A DNA stretch of 64,000 nt from positions 5,278,798-5,342,797 of the forward strand of contig NZ_AP018248.1 in NCBI RefSeq assembly GCF_002368295.1, read 5' to 3'. The notes beneath the pieces are model-generated. The model was not told the origin of the DNA and did no database searches. It saw nothing but the letters and a program-made list of their open reading frames with translations. Source of the stretch: Tolypothrix tenuis PCC 7101. Lineage in GTDB: Bacteria; Cyanobacteriota; Cyanobacteriia; Cyanobacteriales; Nostocaceae. The translations under genes and the position numbers were made by a program. Each line of letters opens with the position of its first letter. Position 1 is the stretch's first letter. Positions 16,385-25,434 of this stretch are shown one piece after another.

Positions 16385-16512
16385 AACCTATCCCACTAAT
16401 AATATTTGCGCTAGAAAACTTAGACTGAGTTGAGAATTAAAAACGAAAAATCAAGGTTTTTAGGCATTTTTTACAACTAGATTTAGAGGTTTTAAAAATA
16501 GTGGGATAGGTT
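16385..16512. repeat. 14-bp inverted repeats bounding a 128-bp segment
   Basis: AACCTATCCCACTA at 16385-16398 and its exact reverse complement at 16499-16512 bound an A/T-rich, gene-free segment between the GntR stop and the CRISPR array. The size and ends fit a small non-autonomous element, but I find no clear target-site duplication. Confidence 0.5.
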
Positions 16513-16519
16513 ATTCTTA

Positions 16520-17149
16520 ATTTTGTATCCTAATAGGGATTAAGTGAAATTTCAACCTGAAGGTGCGATCGCACTGGTTACAGTAAAATCTCTGGTTTCA
16601 ATCCCTAATAGGGATTAAGTGAAATTTCAACGAGATGGTAGACCGGGAATAAATGGTATCAACGGAAGGGAGTTTCAATCCCTAATAGGGATTAAGTGAA
16701 ATTTCAACTAGTTTTGTTAGCTTTCTTTAAGTCTAGAGTAACTATGTTTCAATCCCTAATAGGGATTAAGTGAAATTTCAACTTCATCAATTCAATGCGC
16801 TGCCTCAATTGATCTGTTTCAATCCCTAATAGGGATTAAGTGAAATTTCAACTGTCCCTTTCACATGGTGCTGATGGCAGAACCCCGTTAAGTGTTTCAA
16901 TCCCTAATAGGGATTAAGTGAAATTTCAACCACCAACTACCATTACGCCAGACTTAACACCAATGTTTCAATCCCTAATAGGGATTAAGTGAAATTTCAA
17001 CACTATAAGGCAGGTGGCAGGATTTGGAAGTGGGAGGTTGTTTCAATCCCTAATAGGGATTAAGTGAAATTTCAACTTGCTAGTTTGGTGTTATCATTCA
17101 TGATGTATATTTGTTTCAATCCCTAATAGGGATTAAGTGAAATTTCAAC
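16520..17149 (-). CRISPR. CRISPR array, 9 repeats of 37 bp and 8 spacers
   Basis: Repeats begin at 16520, 16595, 16672, 16746, 16816, 16894, 16965, 17040 and 17113. Eight are identical; the one at 16520 is degenerate in its outer half. Spacers are 38, 40, 37, 33, 41, 34, 38 and 36 bp. On the minus strand the repeat ends ATTAGGGATTGAAAC, giving the ATTGAAAC 8-nt handle usual for type I and III arrays, and it holds the palindrome AATCCCTA/TAGGGATT. The handle and the decayed repeat both place the trailer on the left and the leader on the right, so the array is read on the minus strand. No cas gene is present in the window. Confidence 0.98.
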
Positions 17150-17411
17150 TGCGGAAGCCTGAAAGTCAACTAATATAAGGTTTTCAAGGTTCTGGTGCGC
17201 GGATAGGTCAATCATAACATAGGCAATAAAGAAAAAGCAAAACCAAAATCGCTGAAAGTCAGTCTGTGTAAGGAGCGCGGGTGATAGAACAGCAATGAAT
17301 CTTTGAAATTATTACAGATAAGGAGTTTCAGCGCTTTATATATAAATGCAGTTTTCAACACCTACCCATCCGCGCATTCTGCAACCAAAGTTGTCAGATT
17401 GGACATCAACT
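17150..17411 (-). promoter_or_regulatory. Probable CRISPR leader region
   Basis: 262 bp without a convincing gene lie on the leader side of the array, before the end of the alpha/beta hydrolase gene. By array orientation this should hold the leader and crRNA promoter. No promoter elements are marked with certainty. Confidence 0.5.
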
Positions 17412-18323
17412 TTAATCAACTTTTGTGGGAATTTGCAAAAACTCCCCCACCCGTCGTAGATAAGTTGGAGCATCTTCTAACATTGGGAAATGCGCTGTAT
17501 TAGGAAGCATGGCAAACTCAACTTTTTCATTCATCGCTGCAGCTTGTCGCCCCATCTCAGCAGGAATAATCTTGTCATACTCCCCAGCTACCAACAGTGT
17601 TGGCACTGTTAGCTTGGCAAATTCCTGCGGCATAACTTCCGATTGTACTTTGCTTACTGAAGTAAAAATTGTTCCTAGTGCAGCATCATAATCAGCTTCC
17701 AGAAAATCCTGTAAAAAAGCCTGACGTTCAGCTTTTGGTATAGGGCGATGCAGAAATCTCGCCATAAACATCTGGTCAACAAATGGAATTTTACCTAACC
17801 ACTTGGGGCGAAATTTAACTACGTACCCACCAAATTTATGAAAAGCAGCAAAAGCTTTTTCGTCGTACTCAAAAATTCCGCTACAAGTCAAAATTCCCTG
17901 TTCGACTTTTTGGGGATAGCGGTTAAAAAACAAAACTGCAATGGATGCACCCATTGAGTGAGCATTAATATAGACACGCTGAAGCTGCAATTTACCTAGC
18001 AGTGCTGCTAAGTCATCAGCGTATTCTTCTAATTCATAAGTTAATTTTTCGATTGCTGCTGCTGTTGCTTCCGGAAATTGGGATTCTGCAACCGATTCAC
18101 TAGCCTCGGCTATGGTTGGTTTACCACCAGAACGCCCAAAGCCACGTAAATCATACAGCAAACAATCAAACTGGTCTAATAAAGCATTAGCAGTACTTTG
18201 CCAATATCTCGCCGAACCAGCCCAACCGTGGATGAAAACCATCACTGGCTTAGGTAAGGAATCTGATGGTTTTTTCACCCACTCATAGTAATGCTCAATA
18301 CCACGAACATTAATGTAAGGCAT
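17412..18323 (-). CDS. Alpha/beta hydrolase
   Basis: 303 residues of the alpha/beta hydrolase fold. Oxyanion motif VFIHGWAGSARYW (near 30), nucleophile elbow INAHSMGAS (Ser near 123), an acid in LLVAGEYDKIIP (Asp near 247) and the His in PNTAHFPMLE (near 275). An insertion around 70-95 (ASESVAESQFPEATAAAIEK) is longer than usual. Substrate unknown; such genes include esterases and haloperoxidase-like enzymes. Its ATG falls within a GTCATTTGT repeat at 18321-18352. Confidence 0.9.
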   Translation of the reverse strand: MPYINVRGIEHYYEWVKKPSDSLPKPVMVFIHGWAGSARYWQSTANALLDQFDCLLYDLRGFGRSGGKPTIAEASESVAESQFPEATAAAIEKLTYELEEYADDLAALLGKLQLQRVYINAHSMGASIAVLFFNRYPQKVEQGILTCSGIFEYDEKAFAAFHKFGGYVVKFRPKWLGKIPFVDQMFMARFLHRPIPKAERQAFLQDFLEADYDAALGTIFTSVSKVQSEVMPQEFAKLTVPTLLVAGEYDKIIPAEMGRQAAAMNEKVEFAMLPNTAHFPMLEDAPTYLRRVGEFLQIPTKVD

Positions 18324-18352
18324 TTGTCATTTGTCCTTTGTCATTTGTCCTT
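18321..18352. repeat. GTCATTTGT/GTCCTTTGT tandem repeat
   Basis: Four units overlap and precede the start codon of the alpha/beta hydrolase gene. Same family as 14368 and 52111. Confidence 0.6.
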
Positions 18353-18449
18353 GTTCTTTATTATTGATTATCTTGTTGGACTAATGACTCTTGAACGCCA
18401 GTTCACTCAACGGAGGGAACCTCCGCATTTGACTGGCTCCTCTTGACTA

Positions 18450-19793
18450 CTAAGCCGATTCTGGTTTGGGAAGGGAAGAGGGATGTACTAAGAGTTCAGC
18501 AGTGGAACGCTTCTCAACCATTTCCCGGGTGACTGTACAGCGAGTTACATCCTTGCGGGATGGTAACTCATACATCACATCTAACATTAATTCTTCCACA
18601 ATACCCCGTAATGCTCTCGCTCCAGTTTTGCGGCGGTAGGCTTCTTGAGCGATCGCTCGCAAGGCTTCTGGTTTAAAGTCTAATTGGACGTTATCCATCT
18701 TCAGCAGTTTTTGGTACTGCTTCACAAGGGCACTGCGTGGTTGGGTGAGAATCGCCATTAAAGCTTCTTCATCTAGGGGATCTACCACTGCTACCATTGG
18801 TATCCGTCCGATGAATTCGGGAATCATGCCAAATTTCACCAAATCATCTGGTTCTAGGTAGCGCAGGGTATCTGCTGCTCGTTTTTCCTTCGTCTGTCCT
18901 TCACCAGGTTGCACAAAGCCGATGGACTTTTTACCGACTCGTTGATCCACAACCTTCTCTAAACCAACGAAGGCTCCACCACAAATAAACAGGATATTAC
19001 TGGTATCGATTTGGATACAATCTTGATAGGGATGCTTCCTTCCGCCTTGGGGTGGTACGTTAGCGATCGTCCCTTCCAACATTTTCAGCAAAGCTTGCTG
19101 TACGCCTTCACCAGAGACATCGCGTGTAATTGAGGGATTCTCACTCTTACGAGCAATTTTGTCAATTTCATCGATGTAGATAATTCCCCTCTGTGCTTCC
19201 TCTACATCCAAATCTGCAACTTGCAACAGTCGCAGCAAGATATTTTCCACATCTTCTCCCACATACCCAGCTTCTGTCAGCGTTGTGGCATCAGCTACTG
19301 CAAAGGGGACATCCAGAATTTTCGCTAGGGTTTGCGCTAAGAGAGTTTTGCCGCAGCCAGTAGGGCCAATGAGCAGAATGTTGGACTTTTGCAGTTCTAC
19401 GGCATCTTCACCGCCACCTTTACCACTAGCCTTAGACTGCACGATTGCCAACCGTTTATAGTGATTGTAAACCGCTACTGACAGTACTTTTTTAGCTTCG
19501 TCTTGACCAATGACGTGCTCGTCTAGATACTTTTTAATCTCTCTAGGTTTGGGTATTTGGTTAAACGAAAGACTGGAAGAGCGGGTGCGGCGTTTCTGAG
19601 GTGGTTCCGACTTTGGTGTTGGTTGGGAAGCTGCTGCACCATTTGTGTCGAGTAACTCCTCGTCGAGGATTTCATTACACAAGTCAACGCATTCATCGCA
19701 GATGTAGACTCCCGGCCCTGCGATTAGTTTACGCACCTGCTCTTGAGACTTGCCACAAAACGAACATTTTAAATGGGAGTCGTACTTAGACAT
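18450..19793 (-). CDS. clpX: ClpX, ATPase subunit of the Clp protease
   Basis: 447 residues, normal ClpX length. It unfolds tagged proteins and feeds them to ClpP. Zinc-binding domain CSFCGKSQ...CDECVDLC (10-40); Walker A GPTGCGKTLLAQ (near 142); pore loop GYVGED; Walker B GIIYIDEID (near 207); ClpP-binding region KSIGF (near 288); sensor-2 GARALRG (near 410). It follows clpP by 9 bp and is the last gene of tig-clpP-clpX. Confidence 0.97.
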   Translation of the reverse strand: MSKYDSHLKCSFCGKSQEQVRKLIAGPGVYICDECVDLCNEILDEELLDTNGAAASQPTPKSEPPQKRRTRSSSLSFNQIPKPREIKKYLDEHVIGQDEAKKVLSVAVYNHYKRLAIVQSKASGKGGGEDAVELQKSNILLIGPTGCGKTLLAQTLAKILDVPFAVADATTLTEAGYVGEDVENILLRLLQVADLDVEEAQRGIIYIDEIDKIARKSENPSITRDVSGEGVQQALLKMLEGTIANVPPQGGRKHPYQDCIQIDTSNILFICGGAFVGLEKVVDQRVGKKSIGFVQPGEGQTKEKRAADTLRYLEPDDLVKFGMIPEFIGRIPMVAVVDPLDEEALMAILTQPRSALVKQYQKLLKMDNVQLDFKPEALRAIAQEAYRRKTGARALRGIVEELMLDVMYELPSRKDVTRCTVTREMVEKRSTAELLVHPSSLPKPESA

Positions 19794-19802
19794 ACCAGCC
19801 TC

Positions 19803-20501
19803 TTATTTCAGAATGGTGACGTTTTCCCCTGGTGTGGGAAGATTTTGCCGAGAAATGACTTGGTCAATTAAACCGTAGTTCTTCGCCTCTTCTGCCGACA
19901 TAAAAAAGTCGCGTTCCGTATCTGCTTCTATTCTTTCTAGGGGTTGACCAGTATGCTGGGCCATTAACTGATTCAACTTACCCTTAATGTAAAGAATTTC
20001 TCTAGCTTGAATTTCGATGTCAATAGCTTGCCCTTGAGCACCACCAAGTGGTTGGTGAATCATAATTCGGGAATCAGGTAGAGACATGCGTTTACCAGCA
20101 GTCCCTGCTGTTAACAAGAATGCCCCCATGCTCGCGGCTAGCCCAAAACAGATGGTAACTACATCGGGACGAATTTGCTGTATTGTATCATAGATTGCCA
20201 TCCCTGCGTAGACAGAGCCGCCGGGAGAGTTAATGTACAGTTGAATGTCCTTTTCTGAGTCTTCGGCATCCAAGAATAATAGTTGGGCGACTATGGAATT
20301 GGCAACAGCATCGTCTATGGGTGTTCCCAAAAATATAATCCGCTCTCGCAGTAGGCGGGAGTAGATGTCAAATGCCCTTTCTCCCATACCAGATTGTTCT
20401 ACCACCATTGGCACAATGTTGCTGATGCCGTTGAGGTGGGAGCTAATATTCATTTGGCTTAAGCTGCTGATTGGGTAATTTCCCGACTGCGATACAAGCA
20501 T
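19803..20501 (-). CDS. clpP: ClpP, proteolytic subunit
   Basis: 232 residues from the ATG at 20501; a TTG 36 bp upstream also stays in frame but is less likely. The catalytic Ser is in GLAASMGAFLL, His in SRIMIHQPLGG, and the Asp in the conserved RDFFMS region. NIVPMVVEQSGMGERAFD is the typical N-terminus of the cyanobacterial clpX-linked paralogue. Forms the serine-protease chamber used with ClpX. Located between tig (335 bp upstream) and clpX (9 bp downstream). Confidence 0.96.
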   Translation of the reverse strand: MLVSQSGNYPISSLSQMNISSHLNGISNIVPMVVEQSGMGERAFDIYSRLLRERIIFLGTPIDDAVANSIVAQLLFLDAEDSEKDIQLYINSPGGSVYAGMAIYDTIQQIRPDVVTICFGLAASMGAFLLTAGTAGKRMSLPDSRIMIHQPLGGAQGQAIDIEIQAREILYIKGKLNQLMAQHTGQPLERIEADTERDFFMSAEEAKNYGLIDQVISRQNLPTPGENVTILK

Positions 20502-20835
20502 AAAAAAACATTTGACAAGTAAGTGGGACAAGTTCAAAGCAGCATTAACTGCTTCTTTAACTAATTTAGATTTTTATTTGAGCTATGTGTTAACCATTAT
20601 GCCTCATCTAAATTTTTCTCGTGTACCCCAGTGTCCCGCCTAGATAGTAGCAGATGTAGTAAGTAATTTCTTTAACATTTGTTAACCATTTTAGCGGGAT
20701 GTTGGGGATGGGGCATTGGTAATGGGTAATGGGTAATGGGTATGGATTTTGGTTATTTCCTCTCATCTCCCACCCTGTGGGTTCGCCTTTAGGCTACATC
20801 TCCCTCATCTCCCTCATCTCCCCAATCCCCAGTCC
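20502..20835. other. Gap between tig and clpP with short repeats
   Basis: No gene is seen in these 334 bp. About 20699-20746 holds GGGTAATG tandem copies and 20790-20824 holds CTCCCTCATCT copies. The rest is likely the clpP promoter and leader. Confidence 0.5.
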
Positions 20836-22260
20836 CTATTCCCCTTCAACAGTTTCTGCTACAACTTCCACTGTGGCAGATTCTGCTTCCGGCTCGGCTG
20901 ATGTTGCTTCTTCTTCATCTGGGGTACTTAAAGAGCCTTCGGGTACTAGTTCCACTGATGAGTTTTCTAGCAGCCAATCGATGATTTTTTCGGTTGTGAG
21001 TTCATTTTCCACAACTGAGCGCAGTCTGTCTGCGTCTACATCTTCGTCTGGATATTCCTGCAACAACTCTGTGACTCTAGCTTTAATTTCTTCTTCTGTC
21101 ACCTGGATGGATTCGCGTTTACTCACTTCCCGTAAAGCGAGGGAGCGTTTGAGGCGTTCAATGGCCTCATCACGCGATCGCGCCCGTAATTGCGGAATAA
21201 TATCTTGGGTAAATAACTTTCTCACATCCAGCCCTTGCTGTGACAGCCGAATTGCTGTTTGTGTGAGCATCGCATCAACTTCCTGCTCGATTAATGTCGC
21301 TGGTAGATCGATTTCTACATGCTTGAGCAGTTCTGCTAACAAGGCTTCTTGCTTGTTAGTTTTGGTTTTCTGTTCGGCTTCTTTTTGATATCGCTCTTCT
21401 AAGGAAGTCCGCAATTCTGCTAAGGTTTCAAAGTCGCTGACTTCTTGGGCAAAATCATCATCCAACTCAGGTAGTTCTTTTTCCTTGAGTTCATTGAGCG
21501 TGACTGTAAATACAGCTGGTTTGCCTGCTAACTCTTCATTAGCATAAGGATCTGGGAACTGGGCAGAAATTTCTTTGGTTTCTCCAGGATTCATGCCTAC
21601 CATACCCAAGATAAATCCGGGAATAAATTTATCTTCGTATAGTTCGACTTGAAAATCAGTCGCTTCTCCTCCGGGAATAGGCGTAGGTTCTGCGGATTCG
21701 TCGTCACCCTCAGCTTTCGCTATTACGCCTTTAAAATCAACAACTGCAACATCGCCAATTTGGGCAGCACGCCCTTCTACAGGAATCAATGTTCCCATTT
21801 GTTGACGTTCTTTATCTAGCGCTTCATCAACCCGTGCGGGATCGTACTTGATTTCTTCAGCTTTCGCTTGTAATCCTGTGTACTGTGCTATGTTGATTTC
21901 CGGTTCCACATCGACAGATGCAGAAAAGGTCAGCGGTTTACCTGGTTCATAATTATTAATCAATTCGTCAAACGATGAGCGCAACTGTGGTTGCCCAATC
22001 GCCGGAATTTCTTCTTGTTTAACAGCTTTTTCTATGCCATCTTGTATGAGTTCTTCCAGGGCTGCTGCCTTAATGCGTGTAGTGCCAAGGCGCTGTAGCA
22101 ATATCTGCCGAGGCACTTTGCCTTTGCGAAACCCAGGAATATTGGCAGTACTAGCTAGGTTTTTAATTACCTGTTCGTAAGTTTGTTTGGTAATCTCTGG
22201 TGTAATTTCTATTTCTAGTCCAATTTGGCTGGCGGGAAGTTTTTCCTGGGTGACTTTCAT
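20836..22260 (-). CDS. tig: Trigger factor
   Basis: 474 residues from the ATG at 22260 (MKVTQEKLPASQIGLEIEIT); the open frame reaches further upstream but that part is not conserved-looking. Ribosome-binding tail signature PGFRKGKVPRQIL (near 43-55), FKBP-like PPIase domain about 165-255, and a helical chaperone arm. The C-terminus is an acidic Glu/Ala tail. It binds nascent chains at the ribosome exit. Order tig-clpP-clpX is conserved in many bacteria. Confidence 0.95.
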   Translation of the reverse strand: MKVTQEKLPASQIGLEIEITPEITKQTYEQVIKNLASTANIPGFRKGKVPRQILLQRLGTTRIKAAALEELIQDGIEKAVKQEEIPAIGQPQLRSSFDELINNYEPGKPLTFSASVDVEPEINIAQYTGLQAKAEEIKYDPARVDEALDKERQQMGTLIPVEGRAAQIGDVAVVDFKGVIAKAEGDDESAEPTPIPGGEATDFQVELYEDKFIPGFILGMVGMNPGETKEISAQFPDPYANEELAGKPAVFTVTLNELKEKELPELDDDFAQEVSDFETLAELRTSLEERYQKEAEQKTKTNKQEALLAELLKHVEIDLPATLIEQEVDAMLTQTAIRLSQQGLDVRKLFTQDIIPQLRARSRDEAIERLKRSLALREVSKRESIQVTEEEIKARVTELLQEYPDEDVDADRLRSVVENELTTEKIIDWLLENSSVELVPEGSLSTPDEEEATSAEPEAESATVEVVAETVEGE

Positions 22261-23105
22261 GCTTCGTCTCTGTTTTCTGGTATTGGTGACTCCGAGTACA
22301 GACAAGATGCGATCGTTCGCTTCTGTAGGTGGATGTCTCTTAGCTGGAATGGCAAATGACCACAAGGCATCATGAGAATCCCAAAATGGATAAGTGCCTG
22401 GCAGCAGAGATCCAGTTTACTGCTAATGGCAAAATCCTGAACACTTTAGCGCAATAAGTTTACTCTTTGTACATCTAAAGGCGATGACAATGAGGTCTCT
22501 TGCTCCGTCGCCATCTGTGTTGCATAATCAAACACTTCCTCAATGACCTAACGATTAGGGGTTTCGCACTCTGGATCTAGGCAAGGAAGTGGATTTATGA
22601 TTCAGGGGGCTAACACCGTGATATCCTGGTTTTCAAGTAGAATTTGATTTCCAGATTGGATTGATTAGGACTGACTGCATTGCCGCATAGCTCAGTTTGT
22701 AGTGGTTCGTGGTTTTCTTTCACTTGGATCATAGTACATCTATAATCTGTGCAGCCCAGATAAATAAGCAAAATTATTGACTGAACTGGAAAATTATTAA
22801 ACTTTAACTATGGCTGAGTGCAGATATTTTAATTCTTTCGCTGCTGATAAATTAGTTGTATAATATATACTTTAAATGAAAGTAACGAAATATGAATGTC
22901 ATAAAACCAAAGGAAACTAGAATATTAATTAATTGATGAAAAAGAAAAAAACTTAATAATGTAATAAAGTAAAAACAAAAGCATAAATTTCCCAGTAAAG
23001 AAAATTTTATTTAAATGTTAAAGCAGACGGCTGTAATTTAAATACTGCATAAGTTTTGTATCGATCGCATAAATCTTATATAACCTCTTAAAGGAGGAAG
23101 TTAGG
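22261..23105. other. 845-bp intergenic region between tig and asd
   Basis: No convincing gene on either strand. It must hold the divergent promoters for tig and asd. A short text at 22683 (GCCGCATAGCTCAGTTTG) looks like the start of a tRNA but no cloverleaf follows. The right half from about 22840 is strongly A/T-rich. AAAGGAGGAAG just before 23106 is the asd ribosome site. Confidence 0.6.
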
Positions 23106-24143
23106 TTGTCTAAATCCTATAATGTAGCTATTTTGGGCGCAACTGGTGCTGTAGGCACAGAGTTGTTGGAATTACTAGCAAATCGGAATTTTCCGTTAGC
23201 TAATTTAAAGTTATTGGCTTCAGAAAGAAGTGTGGGGCGGACACTGTCGTTTAAAGGGGAAAATTTGCCAATAGAGGCAGTGAGCGATCGCGCCTTTGAT
23301 GGTATAGATATAGTACTGGCCAGTGCAGGTGGTTCGACATCTAAAACTTGGGCAGGCAAAGCAGTAGAAAAAGGCGCGGTAGTAATTGATAACTCCAGTG
23401 CCTTTCGCATGAAAGAAGAAGTGCCTTTGGTAGTACCAGAGGTAAATCCCCAAGCTGCGGCTCATCATCAAGGAATTATTGCTAATCCTAACTGCACAAC
23501 CATCTTGCTATCGGTAGCATTGTGGCCCCTACATCAGGTAAGACCAATAAAACGGTTGGTTGTTGCTACTTACCAATCTGCTAGTGGTGCAGGTGCAAAA
23601 GCAATGGCAGAAGTGCAAACCCAATCCAGCGCCATTTTATCAGGGCAACCAGCAGTTGCCGAAGTATTACCTTATCCCTTGGCATTTAATTTATTTCCGC
23701 ACAATTCCCCATTAAACGAGCAGGGGTACTGCGAGGAAGAAATGAAAATGGTCAATGAAACTCGCAAAATTTTTGGCACACAACAAATCAGAATTACCGC
23801 CACTTGTGTGCGGGTTCCCGTACTGCGTGCCCACTCGGAAGCAGTTAATATAGAATTCGAGGTGCCTTTTAGTCCAGAGGAAGCTAGGGAAATCATCAGT
23901 CGCTCCCCTGGAGTAAAATTGATTGAAGATTGGCAGGCAAATCATTTTCCTATGCCAATTGAAGCTACTGGTCGAGATGAAGTTTTAGTAGGCAGAATTC
24001 GTCAAGACATTTCACATCCTTGCGGCTTGGAACTATGGTTATGTGGTGACCAAATCCGTAAAGGAGCAGCTTTAAATGCAGTACAAATTGCGGAGTTATT
24101 AGTAGAAAAAAATCTACTAAAACCATTAGCCATTAGTCATTAA
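23106..24143 (+). CDS. asd: Aspartate-semialdehyde dehydrogenase
   Basis: 345 residues; reduces aspartyl phosphate to the semialdehyde for lysine, threonine and methionine. Rossmann motif VAILGATGAVGTELLELL, catalytic Cys in IIANPNCTTILLSVALWP (near 132), and RITATCVRVPVLRAHSEAVN with the active His. The TTG start is supported by the strong AAAGGAGG ribosome site 8 nt upstream. First gene of asd-dapA, which runs on to RNase J. Confidence 0.96.
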   Translation: MSKSYNVAILGATGAVGTELLELLANRNFPLANLKLLASERSVGRTLSFKGENLPIEAVSDRAFDGIDIVLASAGGSTSKTWAGKAVEKGAVVIDNSSAFRMKEEVPLVVPEVNPQAAAHHQGIIANPNCTTILLSVALWPLHQVRPIKRLVVATYQSASGAGAKAMAEVQTQSSAILSGQPAVAEVLPYPLAFNLFPHNSPLNEQGYCEEEMKMVNETRKIFGTQQIRITATCVRVPVLRAHSEAVNIEFEVPFSPEEAREIISRSPGVKLIEDWQANHFPMPIEATGRDEVLVGRIRQDISHPCGLELWLCGDQIRKGAALNAVQIAELLVEKNLLKPLAISH

Positions 24144-24260
24144 TTCTTCAGAAAATATAACTGACAAATGGCACTTGTAAGCAATTTGCAGATAGGCTAT
24201 TAAAATAAAAAACCACCAAGCGATAAAAAACAAAAAAGGGTAATCAGGAGTGAAAAGAGG

Positions 24261-25145
24261 GTGGGAGATTTTGGCAGAGTTTTAACCGCTATGATTACGC
24301 CGTTTAAAGCAGACGGCAGTGTCAACTATGATGTAGCGGCAGAACTAGCGGCACATCTAGCTAACAACGGTACAGATACATTGGTGGTATGTGGTACAAC
24401 AGGGGAATCCCCTACCCTGAGTTGGGAAGAGGAATACCATTTGTTTGTTGAGGTGTTGCAGGCTGTAGCTGGAAAAGCCAAGGTGATAGCAGGGTGTGGT
24501 TCTAACTCCACCAAAGAAGCGATCGCCGCCACCCAAAAGGCAGCTAAAATAGGAGTACATGGGTCTTTACAAGTAGTTCCTTATTACAATAAGCCACCGC
24601 AAGCAGGTCTGTACCAGCACTTTCAGGCGGTAGCGCAAGCCTGTCCCGACCTACCTATGTTGTTATACAACATTCCTGGTCGTACCGGTCAAAATCTGAG
24701 TGCCGAAACAGTTACCCGGTTAGCGGAGATTGATAATATTGTTGGTATCAAAGAAGCTAGTGGAAATTTAGACCAGGCGAGTGAAATTCGCCGCTTGACA
24801 CCAAAAGAATTTCAGATTTACGCTGGTGATGATTCTTTAACTCTACCTTTGTTAGCGATCGGAGCAAAGGGTGTGGTCAGCGTTGCTTCTCATCTGGTAG
24901 GAAACCAACTACAGCAGATGATTCAAGCTTTTGATTTAGGTAAAATTCAAATTGCGACAGATATTCATCTTCAACTTTTTCCCCTGTTTAAAGCTCTATT
25001 TTTAACGACAAATCCTATTCCAGTTAAGAAAGCATTAAAACTTCTAGGTTGGGAGGTAGGTTCAACTCGTCCGCCGTTATCTGAAGCTGAACCAGAAGTA
25101 AGTCATAAGTTAGAGGTGGTTCTGAAAGAACTTAGTTTACTCTAA
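24261..25145 (+). CDS. dapA: 4-hydroxy-tetrahydrodipicolinate synthase
   Basis: 294 residues; joins pyruvate and aspartate semialdehyde in lysine synthesis. TIM-barrel motifs: VVCGTTGESPTLSWEE (pyruvate carboxylate binding), YYNKPPQAGLYQHF with the catalytic Tyr, LLYNIPGRTGQNL, and GIKEASGN with the Schiff-base Lys (near 166). Start is GTG. It follows asd by 117 bp on the same strand. Confidence 0.97.
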   Translation: MGDFGRVLTAMITPFKADGSVNYDVAAELAAHLANNGTDTLVVCGTTGESPTLSWEEEYHLFVEVLQAVAGKAKVIAGCGSNSTKEAIAATQKAAKIGVHGSLQVVPYYNKPPQAGLYQHFQAVAQACPDLPMLLYNIPGRTGQNLSAETVTRLAEIDNIVGIKEASGNLDQASEIRRLTPKEFQIYAGDDSLTLPLLAIGAKGVVSVASHLVGNQLQQMIQAFDLGKIQIATDIHLQLFPLFKALFLTTNPIPVKKALKLLGWEVGSTRPPLSEAEPEVSHKLEVVLKELSLL

Positions 25146-25434
25146 GTAACAATTTGTTCAGCAATGGCGAATTGTTAGTATCTAAAATTACATATAATTT
25201 GGGAATAATACATATCTTTGATCAGGTTGCACTGAACAAAACCTGTGCTACGACTGAATCGCTATACTATTAATCCTTCAGCGTAAAATCCATTTTTATT
25301 GAACAAACAATAGAAAATTCTGACGTTTACTCAGCTGCTTTCAGATGACTTTATAAGACAGCTAATGATGTTGTCTTTGATACAAGACTAAATTTTTAAC
25401 TTAAATTAACCACAAACAACAATCTAAGGAGCAA

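Noticed and set aside
17303..17503. 66-aa open frame beside the CRISPR array
   Set aside because: Its 3' half is antisense to the hydrolase gene and the rest lies in the presumed leader; no motif.
20729..21388. 219-aa open frame antisense to trigger factor
   Set aside because: Ser/Thr-rich low-complexity product, wholly opposite a clear tig gene; a codon-bias shadow.
22683..22745. tRNA-like text GCCGCATAGCTCAGTTTGTAG
   Set aside because: It resembles an acceptor and D arm, but no anticodon arm, T arm or matching acceptor strand follows within 100 nt.
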